Of a stretch of DNA of 45,822 nt, positions 28,845 through 36,333 are shown piece after piece (position 1 is the first letter of the stretch; every line of letters begins with the position of its first letter). The DNA is from Acidobacteriota bacterium (lineage in GTDB: Bacteria; Acidobacteriota; Vicinamibacteria; Vicinamibacterales; SCN-69-37). The position numbers and the translations under genes were made by a program. The notes below the pieces were generated by a model. The model had not been told where the DNA came from. It was given only the letters and a program-made list of their open reading frames with translations, and did not search any database. Where the stretch lies: contig SYFT01000027.1 in the NCBI GenBank assembly GCA_005799825.1, positions 1 through 45,822 of the forward strand, in the 5' to 3' direction.

Positions 28845-29828
28845 ATGATCTCCAGAGCCGGGAAGCTGGCATTCAGAGTGCTCCTGGCTGGCGGCCTGAT
28901 GTGGCTGGCTACTCGGAATGCCTCGTGGACCGGCATCCTGACAGCACTGGGACGCGGCTCATGGACCTGGTTTGGTGTGTGTCTGGGCCTGGTGGTGTGC
29001 GACCGCGCGCTCATGGCGTGGCGGTGGCTGGCGCTGTTGCGAGCTGTGGAAACGCCACCCCGCGTACCGCTGCACCAGATCGTCAGAATCTTCTTCGTGA
29101 GCACTTTTGTCGGCACCTTTTTACCAGGCAGCATTGGTGGCGACGCGGTCCGTGCGATCAGCTTGTCGCGGCTGGGCGCTCCCACCCGCCTCTCGGTTGG
29201 GTCGGTCGCGGTGGACCGCCTCCTGGGCACCGTCTCTGTCCTGCTGATGGCCGGTGGGGGATTGGTACTGGCTGGCCGGCTGATTGACGGCCGGCTCCTG
29301 GCCGTGTCCCTCGTCGTAGCAACGCTCGGCGTGGCCGGCATTATGCTGCTGCTCTTCGACTCAAGAGTGCTGGCTGGATCTGTCCGGTGGGCTGGAGGCG
29401 GGCGGTTCCCGACGATCGAACGACTCGCGCAAAAGTTCCTAACCGCCATTCGTCAGTATGGCGACCATCGCGTCGTGCTCGTCGGCGTCCTCCTGGCCTC
29501 GGTCGGCGTCCAGGCTCTGAGGTCGGCGCAGGCCTGGTGTTTGGGACTGGCGATCGGCTTGACGGTGAGCGGCGTCTGGTACTTTGCGCTCATTCCCTTT
29601 GGCGTACTGGCGTTCCTGTTCCCCGCCTCGGTGTCCGGACTGGGCGCCGGCACAGCCTCGTTCGTGCCGCTATTTGCTCTGGCAGGCGTGCCGACCGACG
29701 ACGCGGTCGCGCTTTCACTGCTCTTCTGGTTCCTCGGCGTGGTCGGCAATCTGCCCGGCGGACTTTTGATGGTCCTCCGTTCAGATTCTTCCCCAACCGG
29801 CTTGGCGTCCAGTTTGCAAAAGAACTGA
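28845..29828 (+). CDS. UPF0104/LPG-synthase-TM flippase-like membrane protein
   Basis: A 327-residue paralogue of the 23027-24088 protein with about eight transmembrane segments. The same family signatures are present: AWRWLALLRAV, STFVGTFLPGSIGGDAVRAI, and VAVDRLLGTVSVL. It probably carries a lipid-linked saccharide or a phospholipid across the inner membrane. ATG 28845 is preferred; the frame upstream to 28782 overlaps the divergent GT4 gene. It is head-to-head with that GT4 gene, repeating the GT4/flippase pairing seen 5.8 kb to the left. The C terminus (about 310-327) is a soluble tail rich in Ser. It is followed by a lipoprotein gene after 75 bases. Confidence 0.88.
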   Translation: MISRAGKLAFRVLLAGGLMWLATRNASWTGILTALGRGSWTWFGVCLGLVVCDRALMAWRWLALLRAVETPPRVPLHQIVRIFFVSTFVGTFLPGSIGGDAVRAISLSRLGAPTRLSVGSVAVDRLLGTVSVLLMAGGGLVLAGRLIDGRLLAVSLVVATLGVAGIMLLLFDSRVLAGSVRWAGGGRFPTIERLAQKFLTAIRQYGDHRVVLVGVLLASVGVQALRSAQAWCLGLAIGLTVSGVWYFALIPFGVLAFLFPASVSGLGAGTASFVPLFALAGVPTDDAVALSLLFWFLGVVGNLPGGLLMVLRSDSSPTGLASSLQKN

Positions 29829-29903
29829 CGCGGCGGCCCTATCGGCAGCCCGATTCGCGTCCGATACACCTTTCAGCCAGTCTCTTTTGTTCGAAGGCCC
29901 CAT

Positions 29904-31106
29904 ATGCCGATGACGTTTTTTGCCCGCCGCCCAACACCCCTGTCAGCCGCGGCGCTGGTCCTAATCGTTGCTGCCGCCGGATGTGAGCACAATAAGACTT
30001 CGAACCCCCTGAGTCCCCAGATTGCCGGGCCTCTCGCGAATGTAGACATCACCGTGCCCAAGACCCTAGAGCCGGGGCCCGGATGGACGATCGAAGACAA
30101 GAACCAGCCCATCACGCTGCTGATTGAAAACCCGTCGAGCAGTAGCCCGCGGCCGTTCATGTTGCGGGTGGAGGTAGCCTCCGACGCCGCGTTCACCAAC
30201 GTCGTGTTTACGGCCAACAACATTGGCCCCGGTCCGAACGGTCGCACCGCCGTACGCCTACCTGACAAACTAGCACCGGGCCGCAGTTACCTGTGGCGTA
30301 CACGGGCGGAAGATGGCGCCAACAACAGTGACTGGTCGGCGGCGGCACAGTTTGAAGTGCTCATGCCCATTTTCATCGGCACACCGGTGGCAAAGTCCCC
30401 ACTCGGCAACGTCCGCGTCACGACACGCACGCCCACCCTTGTCGCCACGAACGCCGCAACGACGGGCCCACACGGCGCGCTCTTTTATTTCTTCCAAATT
30501 TCCGGTAGCGACACATTCGGAGGTCAGGCCGCGAGTTCGGAATCCCCGGTGAACCCGGGAGGCGAGACGTCACTGACGATCTCGTCTACGTTGCCGTACG
30601 ACACCGTGGTCTACTGGCGCGTCCGCATCACCGACGGCCTGAACGTTGGCACTTGGTCGAAGACCGAGGTTTTCCGCACGCCCGTGGCCCCCGTCACGGT
30701 GCCGCCTCCCCCGCCGCCCGGCGGAGGCGGTGGCGGAGGCGGAGGCACGGGTGGATCGTGCGCCGGCAGTAACGGCAATGCCATTGTTCAGTGCATTGCG
30801 GCCAAGTATCCCCAGTATCTGGTTCCGGTAGGCTCTCTCGGGCAGCGCGAGAGCAACATGATGTTCATTCGCGACCGGATCATTGAGGCCGGTCGTTGTG
30901 GCGGAATGGACCTGGCCCGAAACCTGAAGCGCGGCGGGCCGGAGATCAGCATCGACTTCCTGGTGCACATGGACAACGGCACGCTGCGCGGCATCGACAT
31001 CGCGTTCGACTACGACAACATCACTACCCCGCTCAAGCTCTACTGGGGTGAAGGGACCTTCCCGTACTACGGTGGGTACCCGCAGTTCAGTTGTTCGGGC
31101 GTCTGA
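29904..31106 (+). CDS. Lipoprotein with Fn3-like repeats and a Pro/Gly linker
   Basis: A 400-residue lipoprotein: hydrophobic signal and lipobox VAAAGC (Cys27). Two Fn3-like modules follow, each with the Y-x-W-R-x-R ... WS pattern (RSYLWRTRAEDGANNSDWS; VVYWRVRITDGLNVGTWS). They are joined by a linker of six prolines and nine glycines (about 268-283) to a C-terminal globular domain of about 110 residues with two cysteines (GSCAGSN, QFSCSGV). It is probably anchored in the outer membrane and binds a surface or extracellular ligand; no enzymatic motif seen. Start ATG 29904 has GAAGG 6 bases upstream. It resembles the lipoproteins at 32046 and 39584 in the Fn3-like part. Confidence 0.8.
   Translation: MPMTFFARRPTPLSAAALVLIVAAAGCEHNKTSNPLSPQIAGPLANVDITVPKTLEPGPGWTIEDKNQPITLLIENPSSSSPRPFMLRVEVASDAAFTNVVFTANNIGPGPNGRTAVRLPDKLAPGRSYLWRTRAEDGANNSDWSAAAQFEVLMPIFIGTPVAKSPLGNVRVTTRTPTLVATNAATTGPHGALFYFFQISGSDTFGGQAASSESPVNPGGETSLTISSTLPYDTVVYWRVRITDGLNVGTWSKTEVFRTPVAPVTVPPPPPPGGGGGGGGGTGGSCAGSNGNAIVQCIAAKYPQYLVPVGSLGQRESNMMFIRDRIIEAGRCGGMDLARNLKRGGPEISIDFLVHMDNGTLRGIDIAFDYDNITTPLKLYWGEGTFPYYGGYPQFSCSGV
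30699..30748 (+). repeat. GC-rich, near self-complementary tract encoding the Pro6-Gly9 linker
   Basis: CCN (Pro) codons followed at once by GGN (Gly) codons make this stretch partly complementary to itself, e.g. GTGCC at 30699-30703 with GGCAC at 30744-30748 and GCCTCC with GGAGGC in between. The mRNA could fold here. Confidence 0.7.
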
Positions 31107-31128
31107 GCTCCGCAACGGCGTACATAAG

Positions 31129-31168
31129 AAAGGGGCAGGTGCCGCAAGCACCTGCCCCTTTTGTTTTT
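31129..31168. terminator. Strong bidirectional Rho-independent terminator
   Basis: A perfect 14-base-pair stem (AAAGGGGCAGGTGC at 31129-31142, loop CGCAA, GCACCTGCCCCTTT at 31148-31161) followed on the plus strand by TGTTTTTGG. The complement also has a T-rich flank, so it serves both the plus-strand lipoprotein (stop 31106) and the minus-strand barrel gene (stop 31187). Confidence 0.93.
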
Positions 31169-31186
31169 GGGAACGAACCGGCCGAC

Positions 31187-31915
31187 CTAGAACTTGATCC
31201 GGACGCCCGCACCAACCTGCAGTCCACCCACATCCAACTTCGTAGTGGACGTCAGGTTGCCCTGGGCTTTGACGTATCGCAAGAACGCGCCAACACCGAT
31301 GTGTTTTGTCACCAGGTACCGGCCGTCCACACCAGCCATGACGCCCCAGACCGACTTGTCGATCGTCTCGAGATTCACCGTCACCGTCGGGCTGCTGCCT
31401 TCGACGATCGATGCGCCCGCCGCGGTCTCGTGTTTGACGGCTGCGACCGTTGGGCCGAGCATCGCCATCACTTCGAACTTGTCGGTCACCGGCATCATCC
31501 AGGCGAACAACACGCTCGTCCAGAGTTCCGAGTGTTTCATCCCGGGCACGGTCCCGGTGACCGACCGGGGTTGGTCGTAAAACGCCGGGTGCGGGATGAC
31601 GGCGGTCGTCAGTCCATCACTGTCGCCGGTGCGCCCTGAGACGCTGAGTGCCACGGCCATATTGCTCCAGACCCGAACGCCACCGGTCACGTCCCAGATG
31701 GCCGGGCCCTTGACCTCGCGGCTGGTCGCCACCGTCGCAGTTTCGTCATACAACGGGAAAGACACGGTGCTGGCCACCTCTTTCTTGCCCGTCTGCAAGC
31801 CTCCGCTCACGTTGAGAAACACCCGATCGGTCCACTGGAGCATCTGGGCCTGAGCGTCAGCTCCCCCCAGGAGCATAGCGCTGAAAACAATTCCTACCAC
31901 TACTCTCTTCATCAT
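31187..31915 (-). CDS. Predicted outer-membrane beta-barrel protein
   Basis: A 242-residue protein with a signal peptide (residues 1-23, ending ADAQAQ) and a mature part of about ten amphipathic beta strands separated by short turns, ending in F (VGAGVRIKF), the usual C-terminal residue of BAM-assembled barrels. Layout resembles opacity/OmpW-type porin-like proteins but no exact family is recognised. Start ATG 31915 (second of two ATGs) has AAAGGA 6 bases upstream, a good Shine-Dalgarno. It is monocistronic and convergent with the lipoprotein gene, sharing a terminator. A -10-like TATGAT lies about 55 bases upstream. Three such barrels occur in the window. Confidence 0.8.
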   Translation of the reverse strand: MMKRVVVGIVFSAMLLGGADAQAQMLQWTDRVFLNVSGGLQTGKKEVASTVSFPLYDETATVATSREVKGPAIWDVTGGVRVWSNMAVALSVSGRTGDSDGLTTAVIPHPAFYDQPRSVTGTVPGMKHSELWTSVLFAWMMPVTDKFEVMAMLGPTVAAVKHETAAGASIVEGSSPTVTVNLETIDKSVWGVMAGVDGRYLVTKHIGVGAFLRYVKAQGNLTSTTKLDVGGLQVGAGVRIKF

Positions 31916-31967
31916 TTCGATCCTTTGGTCGGGTCCGCAATCAATTTCACTTGCGTGTTAACTGCGA

Positions 31968-31974
31968 TATCATA
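31968..31974. promoter_or_regulatory. Overlapping divergent -10-like hexamers (TATCAT / TATGAT)
   Basis: In the 130-base gap between the barrel gene (minus) and the lipoprotein (plus), TATCAT on the plus strand (31968-31973) and TATGAT on the minus strand (31974-31969) overlap. The minus one is 5 of 6 to consensus. A plus-strand -35 (TTTCAC) lies 17 bases upstream but matches poorly. Confidence 0.3.
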
Positions 31975-32045
31975 CAACGCACGTCGATAGTAATGGCTGG
32001 CGCGTGAGCCCAGTACCGCAAACACTCGTTGGAGAAATTCTCAGC

Positions 32046-33197
32046 ATGCGTACGACTCCTGCATTCGCTCTCGTGTCCGGCGCCCTCATCCTGGCGGTCG
32101 CTGTGGCCTGCAGTCAGCCCGGCACCTCGTCGACTCCCTCACCGACCGCGCCGGCGTCCGACGATCTGGGCCCTGGCGGCTCCACGCTGAAAGTGCCTGC
32201 GCCAACACTACAGTCGCCGGCCAATAACGCGCAGGTGACGACCACGACGAACATCTCGCTGGTCTCGGGCAACGTGGCTGGCACCAACATCACCTTCCCG
32301 ATCACGCTCGAGTATGAGGTGCGCACGGCGGCGGGCACCCTCCTCGCGAATCCGAGGGTTCCACAGGCGAGCGGCAGTTCGACTGTCTGGGTGCTGCCGA
32401 ATCAGCTCGACACCAGCGCCCTGTATACCTGGCGCGTCCGCGCAACCTACAGCGGCGCGTTTGGCCCATGGTCGGCCACCTTCACCTTCAAGGCCCCCGA
32501 CATTCCGCCCTCCTACATCCGCGGCAACGAAATCTTCGACTCGCTGACCGACGGCAAGACGGTGGGCACCGTATTTGGGAGCGTCCAGTGGCTGCCGGGC
32601 GTCGGCGTCAAGATGCTCGGCCAAGGCAGCCGCATCTCGTACACGTTGCCGGTCACCCTTCAGGAAGGCACCTTCTCGATGATGGTGAAAGGGGTTGACG
32701 AGTCAAACCCTGGCGACAAGTCGAAGATCATGTCCATGCAGGAAAACGGCGGCGACATCACAGCCAACGACTACCGCATGACCGCAGAACTCCGCGGCCG
32801 TATCTACGTCACGCCAGGCGCCGTCCAGGCCCGCATCATCACCGGTGACGCCGGTGACGAGGAACACATCCACGACACGCCGCGCCTCGTGGTGGACTTC
32901 AACGACGAAGACTGGTTCCTGTGGCGCGTCACCTGGCGCACTGACCTCTTCACGCTGGAAGTCAGGCGCGGTGGGCCCAACGGCCAGGTCATGTACAGCT
33001 CCACGCGGGGCACCAGTACGCGCGCGTATCGCCCCATCCCGCACGTTATTCACATCGGCGCCCCCATCGGTCGTGCCGGCGCCATCGACGCAACCGCTGC
33101 CGGGATGATTGTCAAAAACCTGTGGGTGTCGCCGCTTCAGACGCGCCCATCGTTCCCGTTCCCCGACGTGCTCGCGAGCCCATCCGTCCGCCGCTAG
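32046..33197 (+). CDS. Lipoprotein with Fn3-like module and LamG-like C-terminal domain
   Basis: A 383-residue lipoprotein (lipobox VAVAC, Cys22). After a Ser/Thr/Pro-rich linker comes one Fn3-like module (ALYTWRVRATYSGAFGPWSATF), then a domain from about residue 150 to 360 with the beta-sandwich pattern of concanavalin-A/LamG-like folds (IFDSLTDGKTVGTVFGSV, VDFNDEDWFLWRVTWRTD, IGAPIGRAGAIDAT). The same C-terminal architecture is found in the lipoprotein at 39584. It probably recognises a sugar or polysaccharide at the surface, though no catalytic residues are seen. ATG 32046 gives a proper signal peptide; GGAG is 11 bases upstream. A hairpin follows the stop. Confidence 0.82.
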   Translation: MRTTPAFALVSGALILAVAVACSQPGTSSTPSPTAPASDDLGPGGSTLKVPAPTLQSPANNAQVTTTTNISLVSGNVAGTNITFPITLEYEVRTAAGTLLANPRVPQASGSSTVWVLPNQLDTSALYTWRVRATYSGAFGPWSATFTFKAPDIPPSYIRGNEIFDSLTDGKTVGTVFGSVQWLPGVGVKMLGQGSRISYTLPVTLQEGTFSMMVKGVDESNPGDKSKIMSMQENGGDITANDYRMTAELRGRIYVTPGAVQARIITGDAGDEEHIHDTPRLVVDFNDEDWFLWRVTWRTDLFTLEVRRGGPNGQVMYSSTRGTSTRAYRPIPHVIHIGAPIGRAGAIDATAAGMIVKNLWVSPLQTRPSFPFPDVLASPSVRR

Positions 33198-33215
33198 TTC
33201 AATCGGGTTCGTTCG

Positions 33216-33250
33216 ACACGAAGGGCGGACGGTTCGGTCGCCCTTCGTGT
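33216..33250 (+). terminator. Hairpin after the Fn3/LamG lipoprotein
   Basis: Perfect 12-base-pair stem ACACGAAGGGCG / CGCCCTTCGTGT with an 11-base loop, 19 bases after the stop codon. It is followed by ATTCAAGCCC with no T-run, so it is a weaker terminator or an RNA-stability hairpin. Confidence 0.6.
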
Positions 33251-33265
33251 ATTCAAGCCCTTCTC

Positions 33266-33294
33266 TTGACTCACCGCACTGTTGGTGGAACGAT
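33266..33294 (+). promoter_or_regulatory. Candidate weak promoter for the membrane protein at 33305
   Basis: TTGACT (-35-like, 33266-33271), 17-base spacer, AACGAT (33289-33294). The -10 is poor (3 of 6). It ends 10 bases before ATG 33305. Confidence 0.25.
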
Positions 33295-33304
33295 CGATGC
33301 GCCC

Positions 33305-35356
33305 ATGATTCAAACCGTCAGCCGCGGCCTGTTCCTCATGGTCGGCGTTGGCGTACTGCTCTCAACGTGGGCGATGCTCCCATCGTTCATCGACCTGCCG
33401 CTCTATTTCCTCATCGCCGGAATGTTCACTCTGCCTGGCTGGCCTTTGGCGCGGTGGATCGGCGGAAGTGACTCCGACCGGCTGACTCGCGTCGTCCTTG
33501 CCTTGCCGGTGGGATACGCCGCAGGAGCGATCGGATGCGCCACGGTCCGATTCGTGGGCCTCTCATCACCGTTCGCGGTGCTCTCTACAAGCGTGAGCCT
33601 CGCTGCCCTGCTGGCATTCGCATTCAGGAGGTCACAGCCTGGCGTCATTAGACTCGTCCAGCTTGACGGACGCGATCGCGTGGCCCTTGGCGTATTGTGG
33701 TTGCTGGCGCTGGGCGTAGTCGGCCCCGTATTCGCGCTGGTCGGAAACACGACGACGCTCGGCCTGGCGTATCGTGCGTACTTCAATGCAGACCTGTTCG
33801 TTCACATGACCGTCGTGGCCGAGTTTGCCAAGGGCACAGTGCCGCTGGCCAATCCCTTCTCGCCGCTCGAAGCGCTCCCCTACTACTGGACATACTTCAC
33901 GCTACCCGGCGTGTTCTCCCAACTGCGATCAACGCTCCCGGTGGACCCTGCCATCATGCTGACCGACACGGCCATGGCGATGGTATTCATCAGCGTGGGA
34001 TATCTCGCCGTGCGAAACTTTGGCGCGTCGGCACTGGCCAGCGCGATTTCGTGGTCCACAATTCTGCTCGCCTCAAGCTTCGAAGGCGCGTATTTTCTGT
34101 GGGACCAAATCGCTACGGGCAAGCCGATCGCGGAATTCCGTACGTGGAATATTGACGCGATCACGCGCTGGGTCTGGAATCTGCCTGGTGTCGATGGGTT
34201 TCAGCGCGCCATGTGGTGGACACCTCAGCACTTGATGGCATTGACGCTCGTGTTCATCCTGCTGCTCGTGATCGCGCACGCCCGGCGAGCTAACACGGTG
34301 GCCCCCTCGATACTGGAGGGCCTGCTACTGGGCGCCATGCTCGCGATCAGCAGCTTCAATGGAACGCTTCTCGTGGGGTCGTATGCAGTTGCGCAAGTGG
34401 CCCTGCTAGCTGCCGACCGCGGCCGCGGCTTCGGAGCATGGTTTGCCTCCCGCGCCATCGCCGCCACACTCGTTGTGCTGTTCCTTGGCCTGACCCTGGG
34501 CTTGGGCATGGTGCAGTCCACGCCGAATGCGTTTCTCATCGGGTGGAACCGCTTCTTCCTGCGCGGTCCGTGGACGTTTGTGCTGCTCAGTTTTGGGCCG
34601 GCGCTGTTTCTAGCGCCGCTTGGCCTGCGCGCAGCATTTCGCGCCTCTAGACGGCTCGTGATCACATTAGCGTCAATTCTCGCCGTCATCACCGTGGTCT
34701 TTCTCTTCGTCGATCTTCGCGGCCACGAAAACACCCAGGTGACGTTTCGCACGGGTCACTTGATGTATCTGTGCCTGGGAATCTTCCTCGCATTTGCCGT
34801 CGACAGCTGGCGCGCCGCGGGCCGATGGCGCTCTGTCGCCCTTTCCACCACGCTGCTACTTTGCGCGGCTGTGGCACTGCCCACGGTGGCCCTCGATTGG
34901 TACAACGCTCGCGACATTGCGAACATCGAAAACAGTCCCGGCAATTTTCCCTGGACCGTCCACATCAGTCCTGACGATGATGCGGCCGCGCAGTACCTTC
35001 ATGCGACGCTTCCCGCCCTGGCCACCGTCCAGACCGACGCCCTCCCACGCGATCGGAACACGTGGGCATTCGTGACGGCCTTCGTGAGGCGGCGGATGGC
35101 CGTCGGCAATGGCCTCTTCACGCTGAACCCGGCGCGGTATCAACCGGCGATGGCACGCGTCCACGAGGCCTATCAAAGCCCGTCAGCAGAAGCCGCCCAG
35201 TCGGCATTTGTCGAACTCGGCGTGGACTACGTTTATGTGGGTGACGTGGAGCGGAAGGTCAACGGATCGTCAGTGCAGAAGTTTGCGGAGCACCCGCGGC
35301 TGTTCCAGCCGGTCTACTGGCGCGGAAGCGTCGCAGTCTTCAGGGTCGTCAAGTAG
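33305..35356 (+). CDS. Large polytopic membrane protein, GT-C-like
   Basis: A 683-residue integral membrane protein with about 13 hydrophobic segments followed by a soluble C-terminal domain of about 190 residues (PDDDAAAQYLHATLPAL...). Loop 1 after the first helices contains acidic/aromatic residues (YFNADLFVHMTVVAEFAKG, YYWTYFTLPG), a pattern of GT-C transferases and of DUF2298-type proteins. Function unknown; a lipid-phosphate-sugar transferase is a fair guess. The ATG at 33305 is used because the upstream frame back to 33122 overlaps the lipoprotein gene. It is followed by a convergent methyltransferase 18 bases away, with no clear terminator between. Confidence 0.75.
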   Translation: MIQTVSRGLFLMVGVGVLLSTWAMLPSFIDLPLYFLIAGMFTLPGWPLARWIGGSDSDRLTRVVLALPVGYAAGAIGCATVRFVGLSSPFAVLSTSVSLAALLAFAFRRSQPGVIRLVQLDGRDRVALGVLWLLALGVVGPVFALVGNTTTLGLAYRAYFNADLFVHMTVVAEFAKGTVPLANPFSPLEALPYYWTYFTLPGVFSQLRSTLPVDPAIMLTDTAMAMVFISVGYLAVRNFGASALASAISWSTILLASSFEGAYFLWDQIATGKPIAEFRTWNIDAITRWVWNLPGVDGFQRAMWWTPQHLMALTLVFILLLVIAHARRANTVAPSILEGLLLGAMLAISSFNGTLLVGSYAVAQVALLAADRGRGFGAWFASRAIAATLVVLFLGLTLGLGMVQSTPNAFLIGWNRFFLRGPWTFVLLSFGPALFLAPLGLRAAFRASRRLVITLASILAVITVVFLFVDLRGHENTQVTFRTGHLMYLCLGIFLAFAVDSWRAAGRWRSVALSTTLLLCAAVALPTVALDWYNARDIANIENSPGNFPWTVHISPDDDAAAQYLHATLPALATVQTDALPRDRNTWAFVTAFVRRRMAVGNGLFTLNPARYQPAMARVHEAYQSPSAEAAQSAFVELGVDYVYVGDVERKVNGSSVQKFAEHPRLFQPVYWRGSVAVFRVVK

Positions 35357-35374
35357 CGCCTCACCCGAATTGGG

Positions 35375-36310
35375 TTACGCCTGCTTGCGCGCAATAACCA
35401 GGGTCTGGCCAATCCAGTACGGCACGTGGAGATTCCCCAGTCCAAGTCCCGAGACCACCTTGCCGGAGACGCGCGCCAACGGCCCCGCCACCGGTTCCCC
35501 TCGTTTAATCACGTAACCCAGTTCCAGCCACTGCACGTGCGGCTTGACGCGCACCACGTCGAAGCCAACACGCTGAAGCAGCTGCGCCAACGTCTGCCGG
35601 GTGAAATAGTACAGGTGGGTGCTGAGCAGCATCAGCCAGTGCCGACCCATCAGCCGGGCGATCCAACTGCCGATGTCGGGGACATTGACGATGAGGAAGC
35701 CGCCGGGTTTCAGGACGCGCTGGCACTCACGGAGGAACCCCTGGGGATCGTGGGTGTGCTCAAGCACGTCCCAGACAGTGACCACATCAAACGCGGCGTC
35801 CGCATACCGGCCATCAGCGAGCGTGCCCGGCTTGATGTCGAGGCCGTACGTACGCTTCCCCCATTCACCCAACCAGGTGTTCGGCTCACAGCCGGAGACC
35901 GTCCATCCCCGCGCCTTCGCGACGTGGAGAAATGACCCGGCGGCCGTTCCCACATCGAACAGGTGGCCGCGCTGCGGGGCGAATTGCTCGATCATGTTTA
36001 GTGCTTTGTCGAACGTGCGCTCCCTGGCCGGAGCCTGCGACACAAACGTTTCGTCCGTGCCGTCGCGGTAGCCGCTCAGGATGACCTCCGCGCGCAGACG
36101 GGGATTGACGAACTGGAGACCACACGTCAGGCACTCCACCAGTGGGTCGTGCAGGGCCTCATCACTCGAACTCTTGAATCGCACCTCGAGTTCGGCCTCC
36201 GAGCGCTCGCGCCCGGGCCGCACCGTCCGGAGATTCGTCCCTCCGCACAGATTGCAGGGCACAGACTCGTACAACCCCGTGACGCTATCCGTCGAACTCT
36301 CGCTATGCAC
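35375..36310 (-). CDS. SAM-dependent methyltransferase with N-terminal zinc-ribbon-like module
   Basis: A 311-residue methyltransferase. Residues about 20-75 hold two CxxC pairs (CNLCGG and CLTCGLQFVNPR), the zinc-ribbon start typical of type 12 methyltransferases of the surface-polysaccharide group. Then motif I (HLFDVGTAAGSFLHVAKARG), the VVTVWDVLEHTHD motif and CQRVLKPGGFLIVNVPD. The C-terminal half has a Tyr/His-rich segment (STHLYYFTRQTL) found in that group. Start is GTG 36310: AGGGAG lies 5 bases upstream, while the open frame goes on into the preceding gene. It follows the CofD-GT2 fusion by 23 bases and is probably co-transcribed. Confidence 0.87.
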   Translation of the reverse strand: MHSESSTDSVTGLYESVPCNLCGGTNLRTVRPGRERSEAELEVRFKSSSDEALHDPLVECLTCGLQFVNPRLRAEVILSGYRDGTDETFVSQAPARERTFDKALNMIEQFAPQRGHLFDVGTAAGSFLHVAKARGWTVSGCEPNTWLGEWGKRTYGLDIKPGTLADGRYADAAFDVVTVWDVLEHTHDPQGFLRECQRVLKPGGFLIVNVPDIGSWIARLMGRHWLMLLSTHLYYFTRQTLAQLLQRVGFDVVRVKPHVQWLELGYVIKRGEPVAGPLARVSGKVVSGLGLGNLHVPYWIGQTLVIARKQA

Positions 36311-36333
36311 AGTCACTCCCTGCACTCGTGTTC

